A stretch of 17,312 nt of DNA, from contig CAAEEI010000046.1 in the NCBI GenBank assembly GCA_900754855.1, positions 1 through 17,312 on the forward strand, read 5' to 3'. Shown here one piece after another: positions 1 through 8,580 of this stretch (positions are counted from its first letter, which is position 1; every line of letters starts with the position of its first letter). The notes beneath the pieces are model-generated. The model was not told where the DNA came from and did not search any database. It saw only the letters and a list, made by a program, of their open reading frames with translations. This stretch comes from Lachnospiraceae bacterium. Its GTDB lineage: Bacteria; Bacillota; Clostridia; Lachnospirales; Lachnospiraceae. Both the position numbers and the translations under genes were made by a program.

Positions 1-45
1 CTTATAACTTTATCCACGGTATGCACCGCTTATACTTTCTCCATG

Positions 46-2355
46 CTATTCGTCAATCAGCGCTTTTTCCAATACCTGCTGCATATCTTCCACAAAGGTA
101 ATCTGCAGACCGTCTGTCACTTCTTTATCCAGTTCCCTGATATTTCTTTTATTTTTTTCCGGCACAAGCACTTCCTTCATGCCTGCGGCTTTTGCCGCCA
201 GAAGCTTTTCTTTCAGTCCGCCGATTGGCAGCGCCTTTCCTCTGAGGGTAATCTCTCCCGTCATAGCCAGATCTCCTCTGACTTTTTTTCCGGTAATGGC
301 CGACAGCATGGCTGTTGCCATGGTGATTCCTGCAGAAGGGCCGTCTTTTGGCACAGCGCCTTCCGGAATATGAATATGAATATCATGTTGTTCAAAAAAC
401 TCTCCCGCTATATCATATTGCCGGGCGATAGAACGAAGATAACTTAATCCAATCTGGGCCGATTCTTTCATGACATCCCCCATTCTTCCGGTGAGGGCCA
501 GTTTTCCTTTTCCCGGCATCACATTGACCTCAATGGACAGGGTGTCTCCGCCTACGCTGGTCCAGGCCAGTCCACGGACAATGCCCACCTGTGGTCGGGT
601 TGCTTTCTCCTCTTCCGAATAAGGCGGCATGCCCAGTAAATCTTCCAGATCTTTTTTATGTACTTCCAGTTTTTCTTCTCCCCGGATGATGGCTCTGGCT
701 GCCTTTCGCATAATCCTTCCGATTTTTCGTTCCAGATCCCGCACACCCGCTTCTCTGGTGTAGGAGCGAATGATTTCGTAGAGCACCTCATCAGGAATCT
801 CAATCTGCTCTTCTTTTATTCCGTTGGCTGCCCTCTGCTTACGAATCAGGTACTCTCTGGCAATATGATATTTTTCATTTTCGGTATAGCTGGATAATTC
901 AATGATTTCCATACGATCCAACAGGGGTTTGGAAATTCTTTCCGGATCGTTGGCCGTGGCGATAAACAGCACCTCGCTAAGATCCAGCGGAACTTCCAGA
1001 TAATGATCCCGGAAGTTTACATTTTGCTCTCCATCCAACACTTCCAGCAGTGCGGAAGCCGTATCCCCTTTATAATCGCTGCTGACCTTATCAATTTCGT
1101 CCAGGAGCATCAGAGGATTTCTCACTCCTGCCTGACGGATACCTTCGGCAATTCTGCCGGGCATGGCGCCCACATAGGTCTTTCGGTGTCCCCGGATTTC
1201 CGCTTCATCATGTACGCCTCCCAGAGATAAACGAACATATTTTTTATTGAGCGCTCTGGCAATGGAACGGGCAATGGAAGTTTTTCCTGTTCCCGGCGGT
1301 CCCACCAGACACAGAATCGGCGTTTCTCCCTTTTTCGTCAGAGAACGAACCGCCAGATAATCCAGAATACGTTCCTTCACTTTTTTCAAACCATAATGAT
1401 CGGCTTCCAGAATTTCCGTGGCTTTATTGAGATCTTTATTATCTTTGGATGCCTTTTTCCATGGCATCTCCAACATATTTTCGATATAATTTCGCATGAC
1501 GATACTTTCGGACGCCATGGGCGGAACACCTTTAAACCGGCTGATTTCTTTGCGGATTTTTTCTTTTACTTCTTTTGTCGCATTCAGTTTCTCACATTTT
1601 TCCAGATACTCTTCTGCTTCGGAAACAATATCTTCTTCTCCCAGTTCCCGACGAATAACTTTCTGTTGTTCTCTGAGCAGATAATCTTTCTGATTTTTAT
1701 CTACATTTTTCTTGACTTTTTCTGCAATCTGATTACGAATATCGCTGATTTCAGCTTCTTCCATAAGAATAGCCATCAGCATTTCCGACTGCCGGATCAC
1801 ATCGGTTTCTTCCAGAAACTCCTGCTTTTTTTCTAGTTCAAAAGGCAATTCTGAAGCCAGTTCATACATTAACTGTTCCAGATTTCCCTTATCCACGGCC
1901 GCCTGTATCTGATTATGCAAAAACCCGGGATTTTTCTCAAGAAAACTGTCCAAAAGATCACAGATCATCCGGAAAATCGCCGTCTCCTGCGTTCCCGGTT
2001 CCGGGTGATGAACAGCGTGGATTTCTTCCACCATGGCCCATGGGCAGGGTTCCACATCCTGATAGTCCAATACTCTGGCCCGCATCGTTCCTTCCACAAA
2101 TACCCGCAGGATTCCCTGTCCGGCTTTCACCATCTGCTGGATTTTTGCCAGTGTTCCCACTTGATAGAGGTCCTCTTTTTCCGGTTTTTCCACGGCAGGA
2201 TCTTTCTGGTTCAGCAGAAAGATCTGCTGGTTATGGTTTATGGCTTCTTCTAATGCTTTTAAGGATTTTGCACGGGAAACTTCAAAAAACACCGATGTAC
2301 CCGGATAAACCATCTTGCCTCTGAGGGCAAGCACCGGGAATGATATATTCTCCAT
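46..2355 (-). CDS. lon: ATP-dependent protease Lon (LonA type)
   Basis: This is a 769-residue cytoplasmic AAA+ protease, the normal length for LonA. It unfolds and degrades misfolded and short-lived regulatory proteins. The N-terminal substrate-binding domain begins near residue 6 (FPVLALRGKMVYPG). A long helical linker covers about 180-300. The ATPase has Walker A GPPGTGKT (352-359) and Walker B LMLLDEID with D419-E420. The C-terminal protease has Ser674 in KDGPSAGI and Lys717 in GGLKEK, the expected Ser-Lys dyad. The start is supported by AGGAGG eight bases upstream. It is the last gene of the tig-clpP-clpX-lon run, 87 bases after clpX. No internal promoter of good quality was seen in that gap, so transcription from the tig promoter is likely, although a separate promoter cannot be excluded. 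All key residues are present and nothing looks damaged. Confidence 0.98.
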   Translation of the reverse strand: MENISFPVLALRGKMVYPGTSVFFEVSRAKSLKALEEAINHNQQIFLLNQKDPAVEKPEKEDLYQVGTLAKIQQMVKAGQGILRVFVEGTMRARVLDYQDVEPCPWAMVEEIHAVHHPEPGTQETAIFRMICDLLDSFLEKNPGFLHNQIQAAVDKGNLEQLMYELASELPFELEKKQEFLEETDVIRQSEMLMAILMEEAEISDIRNQIAEKVKKNVDKNQKDYLLREQQKVIRRELGEEDIVSEAEEYLEKCEKLNATKEVKEKIRKEISRFKGVPPMASESIVMRNYIENMLEMPWKKASKDNKDLNKATEILEADHYGLKKVKERILDYLAVRSLTKKGETPILCLVGPPGTGKTSIARSIARALNKKYVRLSLGGVHDEAEIRGHRKTYVGAMPGRIAEGIRQAGVRNPLMLLDEIDKVSSDYKGDTASALLEVLDGEQNVNFRDHYLEVPLDLSEVLFIATANDPERISKPLLDRMEIIELSSYTENEKYHIAREYLIRKQRAANGIKEEQIEIPDEVLYEIIRSYTREAGVRDLERKIGRIMRKAARAIIRGEEKLEVHKKDLEDLLGMPPYSEEEKATRPQVGIVRGLAWTSVGGDTLSIEVNVMPGKGKLALTGRMGDVMKESAQIGLSYLRSIARQYDIAGEFFEQHDIHIHIPEGAVPKDGPSAGITMATAMLSAITGKKVRGDLAMTGEITLRGKALPIGGLKEKLLAAKAAGMKEVLVPEKNKRNIRELDKEVTDGLQITFVEDMQQVLEKALIDE

Positions 2356-2442
2356 ATAATTCCTCCTTTTTAAGCACTATGATAAAAGGCCGGCACAGTA
2401 AATGTATGAACATCTGCTTGTGTCAGCCTGTATTTCATGATG

Positions 2443-3741
<1,299 letters not shown>

Positions 3742-3813
3742 TTCTTCACCTCTTTAACTGTCCTTATTCAGGAAAGGACTGCCGCAGCAATCTCTGCAAC
3801 AGTCCTGTCACGC

Positions 3814-4398
3814 TTACTGTCTTCTGTCCACAACAGCATCGATCAGTCCATATTCCAACGCTTCCTGTGCGGTCATATAGTTGTCGCGCTCTGTGTCAGC
3901 TTTAATTCTTTCGTAAGTCTGTCCTGTATTCTCTGCCAGAATACGATTTAATTTTTCCTTGATCTGCAAAATGTGCTCTGCAACGATCTCAATTTCTGTA
4001 GCCTGGCCCTGTGCTCCTCCCGATGGCTGGTGAATCATAATCTCCGCATTAGGAAGGGCAAGACGTTTACCCTTGGTTCCTCCTGCCAGAAGGAAGGCAC
4101 CCATACTGGCTGCCATACCCATACAGATTGTGGAAACATCACATTTAATAAACTGCATGGTATCGTAGATAGCCATACCGGCGGTTACGGATCCGCCTGG
4201 ACTCATAATATAAAGGTTGATATCCTTTTCCGGATCCTCTGCTTCAAGGAAAAGCATCTGTGAAACAACCAGACTGGCTGTCACGTCATTGACTTCTTCT
4301 CCAAGAATGATAATTCTGTCTTTTAATAAACGGGAATAAATATCATAAGATCTCTCTCCCTGACTTGTCTGTTCTACGACATAAGGTACCAAACTCAT
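3814..4398 (-). CDS. clpP: ATP-dependent Clp protease proteolytic subunit ClpP
   Basis: ClpP is the 14-subunit barrel serine protease that degrades proteins unfolded by ClpX. The 194-residue length is typical of the mature-size Firmicute form. The catalytic triad is visible: Ser98 in the MGMAASMGAF block, His123 in MIHQPSGG, and Asp172 in the TERDNYMT segment. The conserved SPGGSVTAGMAIYDTM oxyanion region lies at 66-81. The start codon is preceded by AGGAGG at six bases, and the N-terminus MSLVPYVVEQ is that of the family. It is 23 bases after tig and 72 bases before clpX, so it belongs to the proteostasis operon. No CtsR or CIRCE-like operator was recognised upstream of the operon. Confidence 0.98.
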   Translation of the reverse strand: MSLVPYVVEQTSQGERSYDIYSRLLKDRIIILGEEVNDVTASLVVSQMLFLEAEDPEKDINLYIMSPGGSVTAGMAIYDTMQFIKCDVSTICMGMAASMGAFLLAGGTKGKRLALPNAEIMIHQPSGGAQGQATEIEIVAEHILQIKEKLNRILAENTGQTYERIKADTERDNYMTAQEALEYGLIDAVVDRRQ

Positions 4399-4421
4399 AT
4401 TATACCTCCTGAAACCTTATT

Positions 4422-5714
4422 TTAGGCTTCTGTAACCACTGCCTGCTCTGCAATAAATTCTACTGCTTTCTGAACGGCAATGTCTTTCTTCATATTCTCT
4501 TTTTCAGCATCTCCCATGAAGGACGCAATCTGCTCTTTATCCATCTGGTACATGGAAGCCATTCTTTCGAACTCTTTATCCAGATCCTCATCGCTTGCTT
4601 CGATGGACTCAGCCGCTACGATGGCAGAAAGAACAAGGCTGCTCTGGATTCTCTTCATTGCTTCCGGTTTCATGCTTTCTTCAAAAGTATCCGGATTCTG
4701 TCCGGTAAACTGTAAATACTGTTCAAAGGAAATTCCCTGATAGGTTACTCTCTGTTTAAATTCCTGAACCATCTGTTCTACCTGAGATTCCACCATAGCT
4801 TCCGGAATATCCATCTGTGCACCTTCGATTGCTTTTTCTACCAGTGCGTTTTCCATAGCGTTCTTTGCCTGCTCTTCTTTGGAAGCCAGCAGTTTTGCAC
4901 GGATGTCTGCTTTATACTCATCCATGGAATCAAACTCTGTCGTATCCTGTGCGAAATCATCATCCAGTTCCGGCAGCTGTTTTTCTGTAATGCCCAGTAC
5001 TTTTACATGGAAGCTTGCAGGTTTTCCTGCCAGTTCCGGCGCATGGTACTCTTCAGGGAAAGTTACTTCCACATCTTTTTCATCGCCGATGTTAAGACCT
5101 ACCAGCTGATCTTCAAAAGTATCGATGAAAGAATGGGAACCAATTTCCAGTTTCTGGCTTTCTGCTGTACCGCCGTCAAATGGAACACCGTCGATGGTTC
5201 CGGCATAGTTCAGGGTGATCACGTCGCCGTCTTTTACCGCTCTGTCTTCGATGGTCAGTTCTCTTGCGTTCTGCATCTGTGCTTTTTTCAGTTCAGCTTC
5301 TACTTCTTCGTCTGTAACTTCTACTTTATCTTTGGTTACTTCCAGTCCTTTGTACTGGCCTAAGGTTACTTCCGGTTTTACTGCTACTTCTGCAGTGAAT
5401 ACAAAAGTCTCGCCCTTACCAATCTTTGTCACATCCACTTCCGGACGGGAAACCACGTCAAGACCTGTTTCCTCCAGAGCGTCTGCGTAAGCTTTAGGCA
5501 TAATGTCGTTTGCAGCGTCTTCATAGAAAATACCTGCGCCATAGGTCTTTTCAATTACGTTCATCGGTACTTTTCCTTTACGGAATCCCGGAAGATTAAA
5601 AGTACCTTTCTTTTTATTGTATGCTCTCTTGCAGGCAGCATCAAACTCGGCTGCTTCCACCTCGATGGTCAGCTTTGCCATATTATGTTCTAATTTTTCA
5701 ACCTGTACACTCAT
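4422..5714 (-). CDS. tig: Trigger factor (ribosome-associated chaperone and prolyl isomerase)
   Basis: Trigger factor binds the ribosomal exit tunnel and protects nascent chains. It also isomerises prolyl bonds. The 430 residues are the usual length. The ribosome-binding signature GFRKGKVP is at residues 43-50 in the N-terminal domain. An FKBP-type isomerase domain follows at about 160-245 (DGDVITLNYAG, PFDGGTAES, FPEEYHAPELAGK). A helical C-terminal substrate cradle completes the protein. AAGGAGG stands eight bases before the start. It is the first gene of the operon and lies about 117 bases downstream of the predicted transcription start. Linking tig to clpP, clpX and lon places nascent-chain folding and quality-control proteolysis under one promoter, an arrangement known in other clostridia. 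Confidence 0.98.
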   Translation of the reverse strand: MSVQVEKLEHNMAKLTIEVEAAEFDAACKRAYNKKKGTFNLPGFRKGKVPMNVIEKTYGAGIFYEDAANDIMPKAYADALEETGLDVVSRPEVDVTKIGKGETFVFTAEVAVKPEVTLGQYKGLEVTKDKVEVTDEEVEAELKKAQMQNARELTIEDRAVKDGDVITLNYAGTIDGVPFDGGTAESQKLEIGSHSFIDTFEDQLVGLNIGDEKDVEVTFPEEYHAPELAGKPASFHVKVLGITEKQLPELDDDFAQDTTEFDSMDEYKADIRAKLLASKEEQAKNAMENALVEKAIEGAQMDIPEAMVESQVEQMVQEFKQRVTYQGISFEQYLQFTGQNPDTFEESMKPEAMKRIQSSLVLSAIVAAESIEASDEDLDKEFERMASMYQMDKEQIASFMGDAEKENMKKDIAVQKAVEFIAEQAVVTEA

Positions 5715-5837
5715 TGATGTATCCTCCTTAAAAAAATCTGTTCCTTATGATAACGGAAGCCATGATGAAAAGAGCAGCAAGCCACTCTTTCTGCCTTACC
5801 GTCTGTTTTTCCTTTATATACGAAAACACATTTTAAC

Positions 5838-5866
5838 ATTATAGCATGTTAGTTTTACGCTGTCTA
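5838..5866 (-). promoter_or_regulatory. Predicted sigma-A promoter of the tig-clpP-clpX-lon operon
   Basis: On the minus strand TAGACA (5866-5861) and TATAAT (5843-5838) are separated by exactly 17 bases. This matches the vegetative consensus at 11 of 12 positions. Transcription should begin near 5831, leaving a leader of about 117 bases before tig. The leader includes a weak AAAGAG/CTCTTT dyad (5769-5790) around a 10-base loop. It is not strong enough to call a regulatory structure. Confidence 0.75.
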
Positions 5867-6001
5867 CACCTTTTTTAAGGGCTTTCTCCCCATTTTTTTT
5901 AAGGTTATCTCTGCTTCTGGCCATCGGCTTTTTTTCTTTGTAAAACAAGGTTCCCCGGAAGAACTCTTTTGGTCGTCGGAACTGGCTTTTCTCATTGAAA
6001 T

Positions 6002-6035
6002 AAGCCGTCGCCGGAAGGATTTCCGACGACGGCTT
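6002..6035 (-). terminator. Hairpin after the SASP gene, probable terminator
   Basis: Arms AAGCCGTCG (6002-6010) and CGACGGCTT (6027-6035) are perfectly complementary. An inner stem CGGAA (6012-6016) pairs with TTCCG (6021-6025) around a GGAT loop. It lies 27 bases after the SASP stop codon, where a terminator is expected. The following minus-strand tract (ATTTCAATG) is only weakly T-rich, so termination efficiency is uncertain. It could instead stabilise the 3' end of the abundant spore mRNA. Confidence 0.6.
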
Positions 6036-6061
6036 TATCTTTCGCTTTACAGATACATGGC

Positions 6062-6283
6062 TTATTCTTCGCTTCTGCCTGCCATTTCCTGTTCCTGTTT
6101 TTTAATCATTTTACGCACCATCTCTCCGCCGATGGAACCTGCTTCTTTCGCTGTGATGTTTCCGTTATATCCCGGTTTTAAATCCACACCGATCTCATTG
6201 GCCACTTCCATTTTAAAGCGGTTCATTGCGTCTTTTGCTTCTGGTACTTCCATCTGATTTGCTGTGGTATAGTTTTTTGCCAT
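6062..6283 (-). CDS. Small acid-soluble spore protein, alpha/beta type
   Basis: Alpha/beta SASPs coat and protect DNA in the dormant spore, and the GPR protease degrades them at germination. The 73-residue product is typical in size. Two family blocks are visible: the GPR cleavage region FKMEVANEIG (residues 23-32, probable cut after Glu25) and the C-terminal block AGSIGGEMVRKMIKKQE. The start codon is preceded by GGAGG nine bases upstream. It is monocistronic between two hairpin elements. Family members are normally transcribed in the forespore by sigma-G, but I could not place a clear sigma-G promoter upstream. Its presence is the strongest sign that the organism sporulates or descends from a sporulating lineage. 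Confidence 0.95.
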   Translation of the reverse strand: MAKNYTTANQMEVPEAKDAMNRFKMEVANEIGVDLKPGYNGNITAKEAGSIGGEMVRKMIKKQEQEMAGRSEE

Positions 6284-6365
6284 TGTTTTTTACCTCCATC
6301 TAAACAGGAGACATCCGGATTGCTCTCTTCATTGTAATGCTCATGAATAGTTTCTCTATTGTCAT

Positions 6366-6414
6366 CGGTATGCGTCTCACTTCCGTGAGGCGCATCAAAA
6401 GCTTTTGTTTACCG
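6366..6414. other. Folded intergenic element: hairpin plus palindrome inside an outer stem
   Basis: An 11-base stem, ATGCGTCTCAC (6370-6380) with GTGAGGCGCAT (6385-6395), closes a 4-base loop. One pair is a T-G wobble. The minus-strand loop is GGAA, a GNRA tetraloop. It is followed directly by the palindrome CAAAAGCTTTTG (6396-6407). Both are enclosed by CGGTA (6366-6370) and TACCG (6410-6414). No T tract follows on either strand, so this is not a classical terminator. It lies between the HAD phosphatase gene and the SASP gene, about 83-131 bases upstream of the SASP start. Function is unknown. It may be a 3'-end stabilising structure, a protein-binding site or part of a small RNA. Confidence 0.45.
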
Positions 6415-6517
6415 TACACCTATTATCTGCAATATGTCTGCAATTATGATGGAAGTTTTTGTCTGTGACTTTTCTTATGGCTTTCTTTTTTTGTGATTTT
6501 TAATTCAACTGAATTTT

Positions 6518-7174
6518 TTATAAAATCAATGCCGGGATTTCCTCCGGATGACGGACAAAGATTTCTCCGCCCAGTTCCTGAAGCAGTTCTTTTTCCCTGA
6601 ATCCCCATTCGCAGAGAATATGATCCATACCGCAGTTTTTTGCTGTGGCAAGATCCACCTCCGAATCTCCCACATAAACGGACTCTTCTTTGGTACTTCC
6701 CAGTTCCTTCAATGCTTCCACTACGGTATCCGGCGCCGGTTTTTTTCGGATGCCTTCACTCTCTTTTTCCCCGATCGCCACAGGAATCCATCCTTTAAAA
6801 TAAATTTCATTTAATTCTTTCACAGCAAAATCTGCTTTATTGGAGACAATGGCCATCTTGATCTTTTTTTCTTTTAAAACAGCGATCAGCTCCATGATTC
6901 CATCATAGGGTCTGGTCAGATCATTACAATGTTCCCCGTAATGTCCTTTAAAATCTGCCATCACCTTTTCAAAATCACAGTTTTCTCTGCCATCCGGAAC
7001 AGCCTGTTCCATCAGTCTGACAATGCCGTTTCCGACAAACTTTCTGACCTCGTCCAGCGTCCGGGCAGGAAACCCCTGCTGTTTAAGGGCATAGTTTACA
7101 CTGTTTTTCAAATCTTCCAACGTATCCAATAACGTACCATCCAAATCAAAAATCACTGTATTTTTTTTATTCAT
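6518..7174 (-). CDS. HAD-superfamily hydrolase, phosphoglycolate phosphatase type
   Basis: This 218-residue cytoplasmic protein belongs to the Gph-like HAD phosphatases. The first motif FDLDGTLLD contains the nucleophile and acid aspartates near residues 9-11. A helical cap follows. Motif II is IVSNK, a lysine lies in KKPAPD, and the last motif is VYVGDSEVDLATAK. The real start is taken at 7174, because GGGGAG sits seven bases upstream. The open frame runs to 7252, but that extension would overlap the upstream gene and has no site of its own. It begins 28 bases after the hydroxy-acid oxidase-like gene, so the two form an operon. The substrate cannot be read from sequence. 2-Phosphoglycolate is the family default, but many members are promiscuous. 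Confidence 0.9.
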   Translation of the reverse strand: MNKKNTVIFDLDGTLLDTLEDLKNSVNYALKQQGFPARTLDEVRKFVGNGIVRLMEQAVPDGRENCDFEKVMADFKGHYGEHCNDLTRPYDGIMELIAVLKEKKIKMAIVSNKADFAVKELNEIYFKGWIPVAIGEKESEGIRKKPAPDTVVEALKELGSTKEESVYVGDSEVDLATAKNCGMDHILCEWGFREKELLQELGGEIFVRHPEEIPALIL

Positions 7175-7202
7175 TTTTTTCTCCCCACTTAGAAAACAAC
7201 CA

Positions 7203-8219
7203 TTAACGATGAAGCATTTTTCTGGAAATGCTTCGAATATCTTTTGCGCCACACATGGCCATGGTATCTTTTAATTCGGCGCCCAGTTTATCAATATAGG
7301 CCCGGACGCCTTCTTCCTGTCCTCCATAAACAGCGTGTACAAACGGTCTTGCGATCAGTACGGCGTCAGCGCCCATGGCAATGGCTTTAAAAATATCTAT
7401 ACCGCTTCTTATTCCGCCATCCACAAGGATCTTCATGCGGCCCTCATTCCATTCCACAATTTCCTCCAGCACTTCTGCTGTCGACGGCGTCTGGTCAAGC
7501 ACCCGTCCGCCATGGTTGGACACCACAATTGCGGACGCCCCGGCTTCCCAGGCTTTTTTTGCTCCTTTTACCGTCATGATGCCCTTAAGGATAAAAGGAC
7601 GTTCCGCTTCGTGAATGAGCAAAGATAATTCTTCCACGGTCTTATTTCCGGCAGGCGGCGTCATATTTTTAAGAAATGGCAGACCAGCCGCGTCAATATC
7701 CATGGCTGCCATCATGGCTCCACTGTCAAAGACCAGATCCAGTTTTTCATGGATTATTTCCATATTCCATGGTTTTATGGTCGGAATCCCCCGGCCCCCA
7801 TTTTCTTTAATGGCTCTCGCCGCCGCCTGAAAAACCAGCGGATCTGTTCCGTCTCCGGTAAATGCGGCAATCCCGTTTTTTGCACAGGCAGATACCAGGA
7901 TCCGGTTATATTCTTCATCGTCATATTTATCTCCATAATGCATGCGCATTGCGCCTACCGGCCCGGCGAAAAACGGATAGGCAAAGGTCTCTCCAAATAA
8001 AGTGATCCGGGTATCCGGCTCCCCAGGATCGCCGATGGTATCCATATTAATACGGATCTTTTTCCACTGCTCATAATTACGGATGGCCACATCCCCAATG
8101 CCCTTGGCACCCGGTCCGGGTATCTGGTTTTTGCAGGCCCGTCCGTCACATACCGGACAAACTCTGCAATATGGTCCGACTTCTCCTTTTGCCTGTTTCA
8201 TTACTTCTTCATAGGTCAT
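7203..8219 (-). CDS. FMN-dependent alpha-hydroxy-acid oxidase-like protein with N-terminal cysteine cluster
   Basis: A TIM-barrel flavoprotein of the lactate/glycolate oxidase family, 338 residues from the chosen start at 8219. GGGGAG lies seven bases before that start, and the open frame continues 16 residues further without better support. Conserved parts are Lys212 (ILKGI), His236 and Arg239 in SNHGGRVLD, and the FMN phosphate site DGGIRSGID with ARPF near 291-293. Two features are unusual. Four cysteines at 18, 21, 24 and 29 form CX2CX2CX4C, which could bind an iron-sulphur cluster or zinc. The segment where the family usually has QLY with an active-site tyrosine reads PTIKPW instead. Clostridial relatives share the cysteine-rich start. 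In an anaerobe an electron acceptor other than oxygen is likely. The substrate is unknown, and L-lactate oxidase should not be assumed. Confidence 0.88.
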   Translation of the reverse strand: MTYEEVMKQAKGEVGPYCRVCPVCDGRACKNQIPGPGAKGIGDVAIRNYEQWKKIRINMDTIGDPGEPDTRITLFGETFAYPFFAGPVGAMRMHYGDKYDDEEYNRILVSACAKNGIAAFTGDGTDPLVFQAAARAIKENGGRGIPTIKPWNMEIIHEKLDLVFDSGAMMAAMDIDAAGLPFLKNMTPPAGNKTVEELSLLIHEAERPFILKGIMTVKGAKKAWEAGASAIVVSNHGGRVLDQTPSTAEVLEEIVEWNEGRMKILVDGGIRSGIDIFKAIAMGADAVLIARPFVHAVYGGQEEGVRAYIDKLGAELKDTMAMCGAKDIRSISRKMLHR

Positions 8220-8306
8220 TTTTTTCTCCCCTTTCCTTCTGGCCCTGCCTTTGCTTATCTTCGTCATGCCATATCTTTATCGTTTCTTGATTTTTTTCTT
8301 ACCATG

Positions 8307-8335
8307 ATTATACCAGAAATTGATTATCGTGTTAA
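8307..8335 (-). promoter_or_regulatory. Predicted sigma-A promoter of the oxidase-phosphatase operon
   Basis: On the minus strand TTAACA (8335-8330) and TATAAT (8312-8307) are spaced by 17 bases, 11 of 12 consensus positions. Transcription should start near 8300, giving a leader of about 80 bases before the oxidase-like gene at 8219. Confidence 0.75.
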
Positions 8336-8495
8336 TCCTGAATATTTTTTCTTTTACCTTATTTCACCGGAATAAAGAATTTCGCTTGCAAAACTTCCTC
8401 GCCAAGCGCAGCCGCATCTGCGATGCCTTCTTTTTGTGGGAGTATGCATCCCCCGGAAGGGTTTTATTTGGCTGGAAAAGGCATAATTTCCTGTC

Positions 8496-8550
8496 AAAAA
8501 AAGGCCGTTGTATCTTCCTGATTTTTCATCATCAGTATACAACGACCTTT
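8496..8550 (-). terminator. Rho-independent terminator of putP
   Basis: On the minus strand a 14-base arm, AAAGGTCGTTGTAT (8550-8537), pairs with ATACAACGGCCTTT (8513-8500) with one G-U wobble. An inner ATCAG/CTGAT stem reduces the loop. The second arm runs straight into a T tract (8502-8496). It lies 30 bases after the putP stop codon. Confidence 0.85.
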
Positions 8551-8580
8551 CAGGAATCTTTATCCTATCTTGTCTTCCTG

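Larger units (their letters stand above)
5715..6061. other. Intergenic region between the SASP gene and tig
   Basis: This 347-base gap holds the leader and promoter of the tig operon (5715-5866) and a strong GC-rich hairpin just after the SASP gene (6002-6035). A second segment at 5972-5981 could pair alternatively with part of that hairpin. The remaining stretch 5867-5970 is T-rich on the plus strand. It has a short GCC-ATC-GGC stem followed by seven T residues at about 5920-5935. No convincing gene was seen on either strand. Confidence 0.6.
8220..8580. other. Intergenic region between putP and the oxidase-like gene
   Basis: This 361-base gap contains the promoter at 8307-8335 and leader of the oxidase operon, and the putP terminator at 8496-8550. 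The stretch between them, 8336-8495, has no recognisable gene. A 62-codon minus-strand frame at 8354-8542 runs through the terminator hairpin and has no family resemblance, so it is not counted. No further strong signal was seen there. Confidence 0.6.

Noticed and set aside
1..45. Start of a next gene downstream of lon, such as engB, often found there in clostridia
   Set aside because: Only 45 bases are visible and no start codon with a proper binding site can be supported.
1396..1836. A 146-codon plus-strand frame inside lon
   Set aside because: It is the antisense shadow of the lon coding sequence, rich in Phe because of the opposite strand's Lys and Glu codons.
5715..5866. CtsR or CIRCE operator in front of the tig-clp-lon operon
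   Set aside because: No sequence resembling either heat-shock operator was found.
6284..6365. Sigma-G promoter for the spore protein gene
   Set aside because: A CATTACA element with a CAATA 17 bases upstream is only a loose match, too weak to report as a feature.
6502..6515. Dyad AATTCA/TGAATT just after the HAD gene as a terminator
   Set aside because: The stem is six A/T-rich pairs and no T tract follows on the minus strand.
7175..7252. Longer start for the HAD phosphatase
   Set aside because: It would overlap the oxidase-like gene, while the ATG at 7174 has GGGGAG at ideal spacing and matches where HAD proteins normally begin.
8354..8542. A 62-codon minus-strand frame between putP and the oxidase-like gene
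   Set aside because: It runs through the putP terminator hairpin, shows no family resemblance, and has no convincing ribosome binding site.
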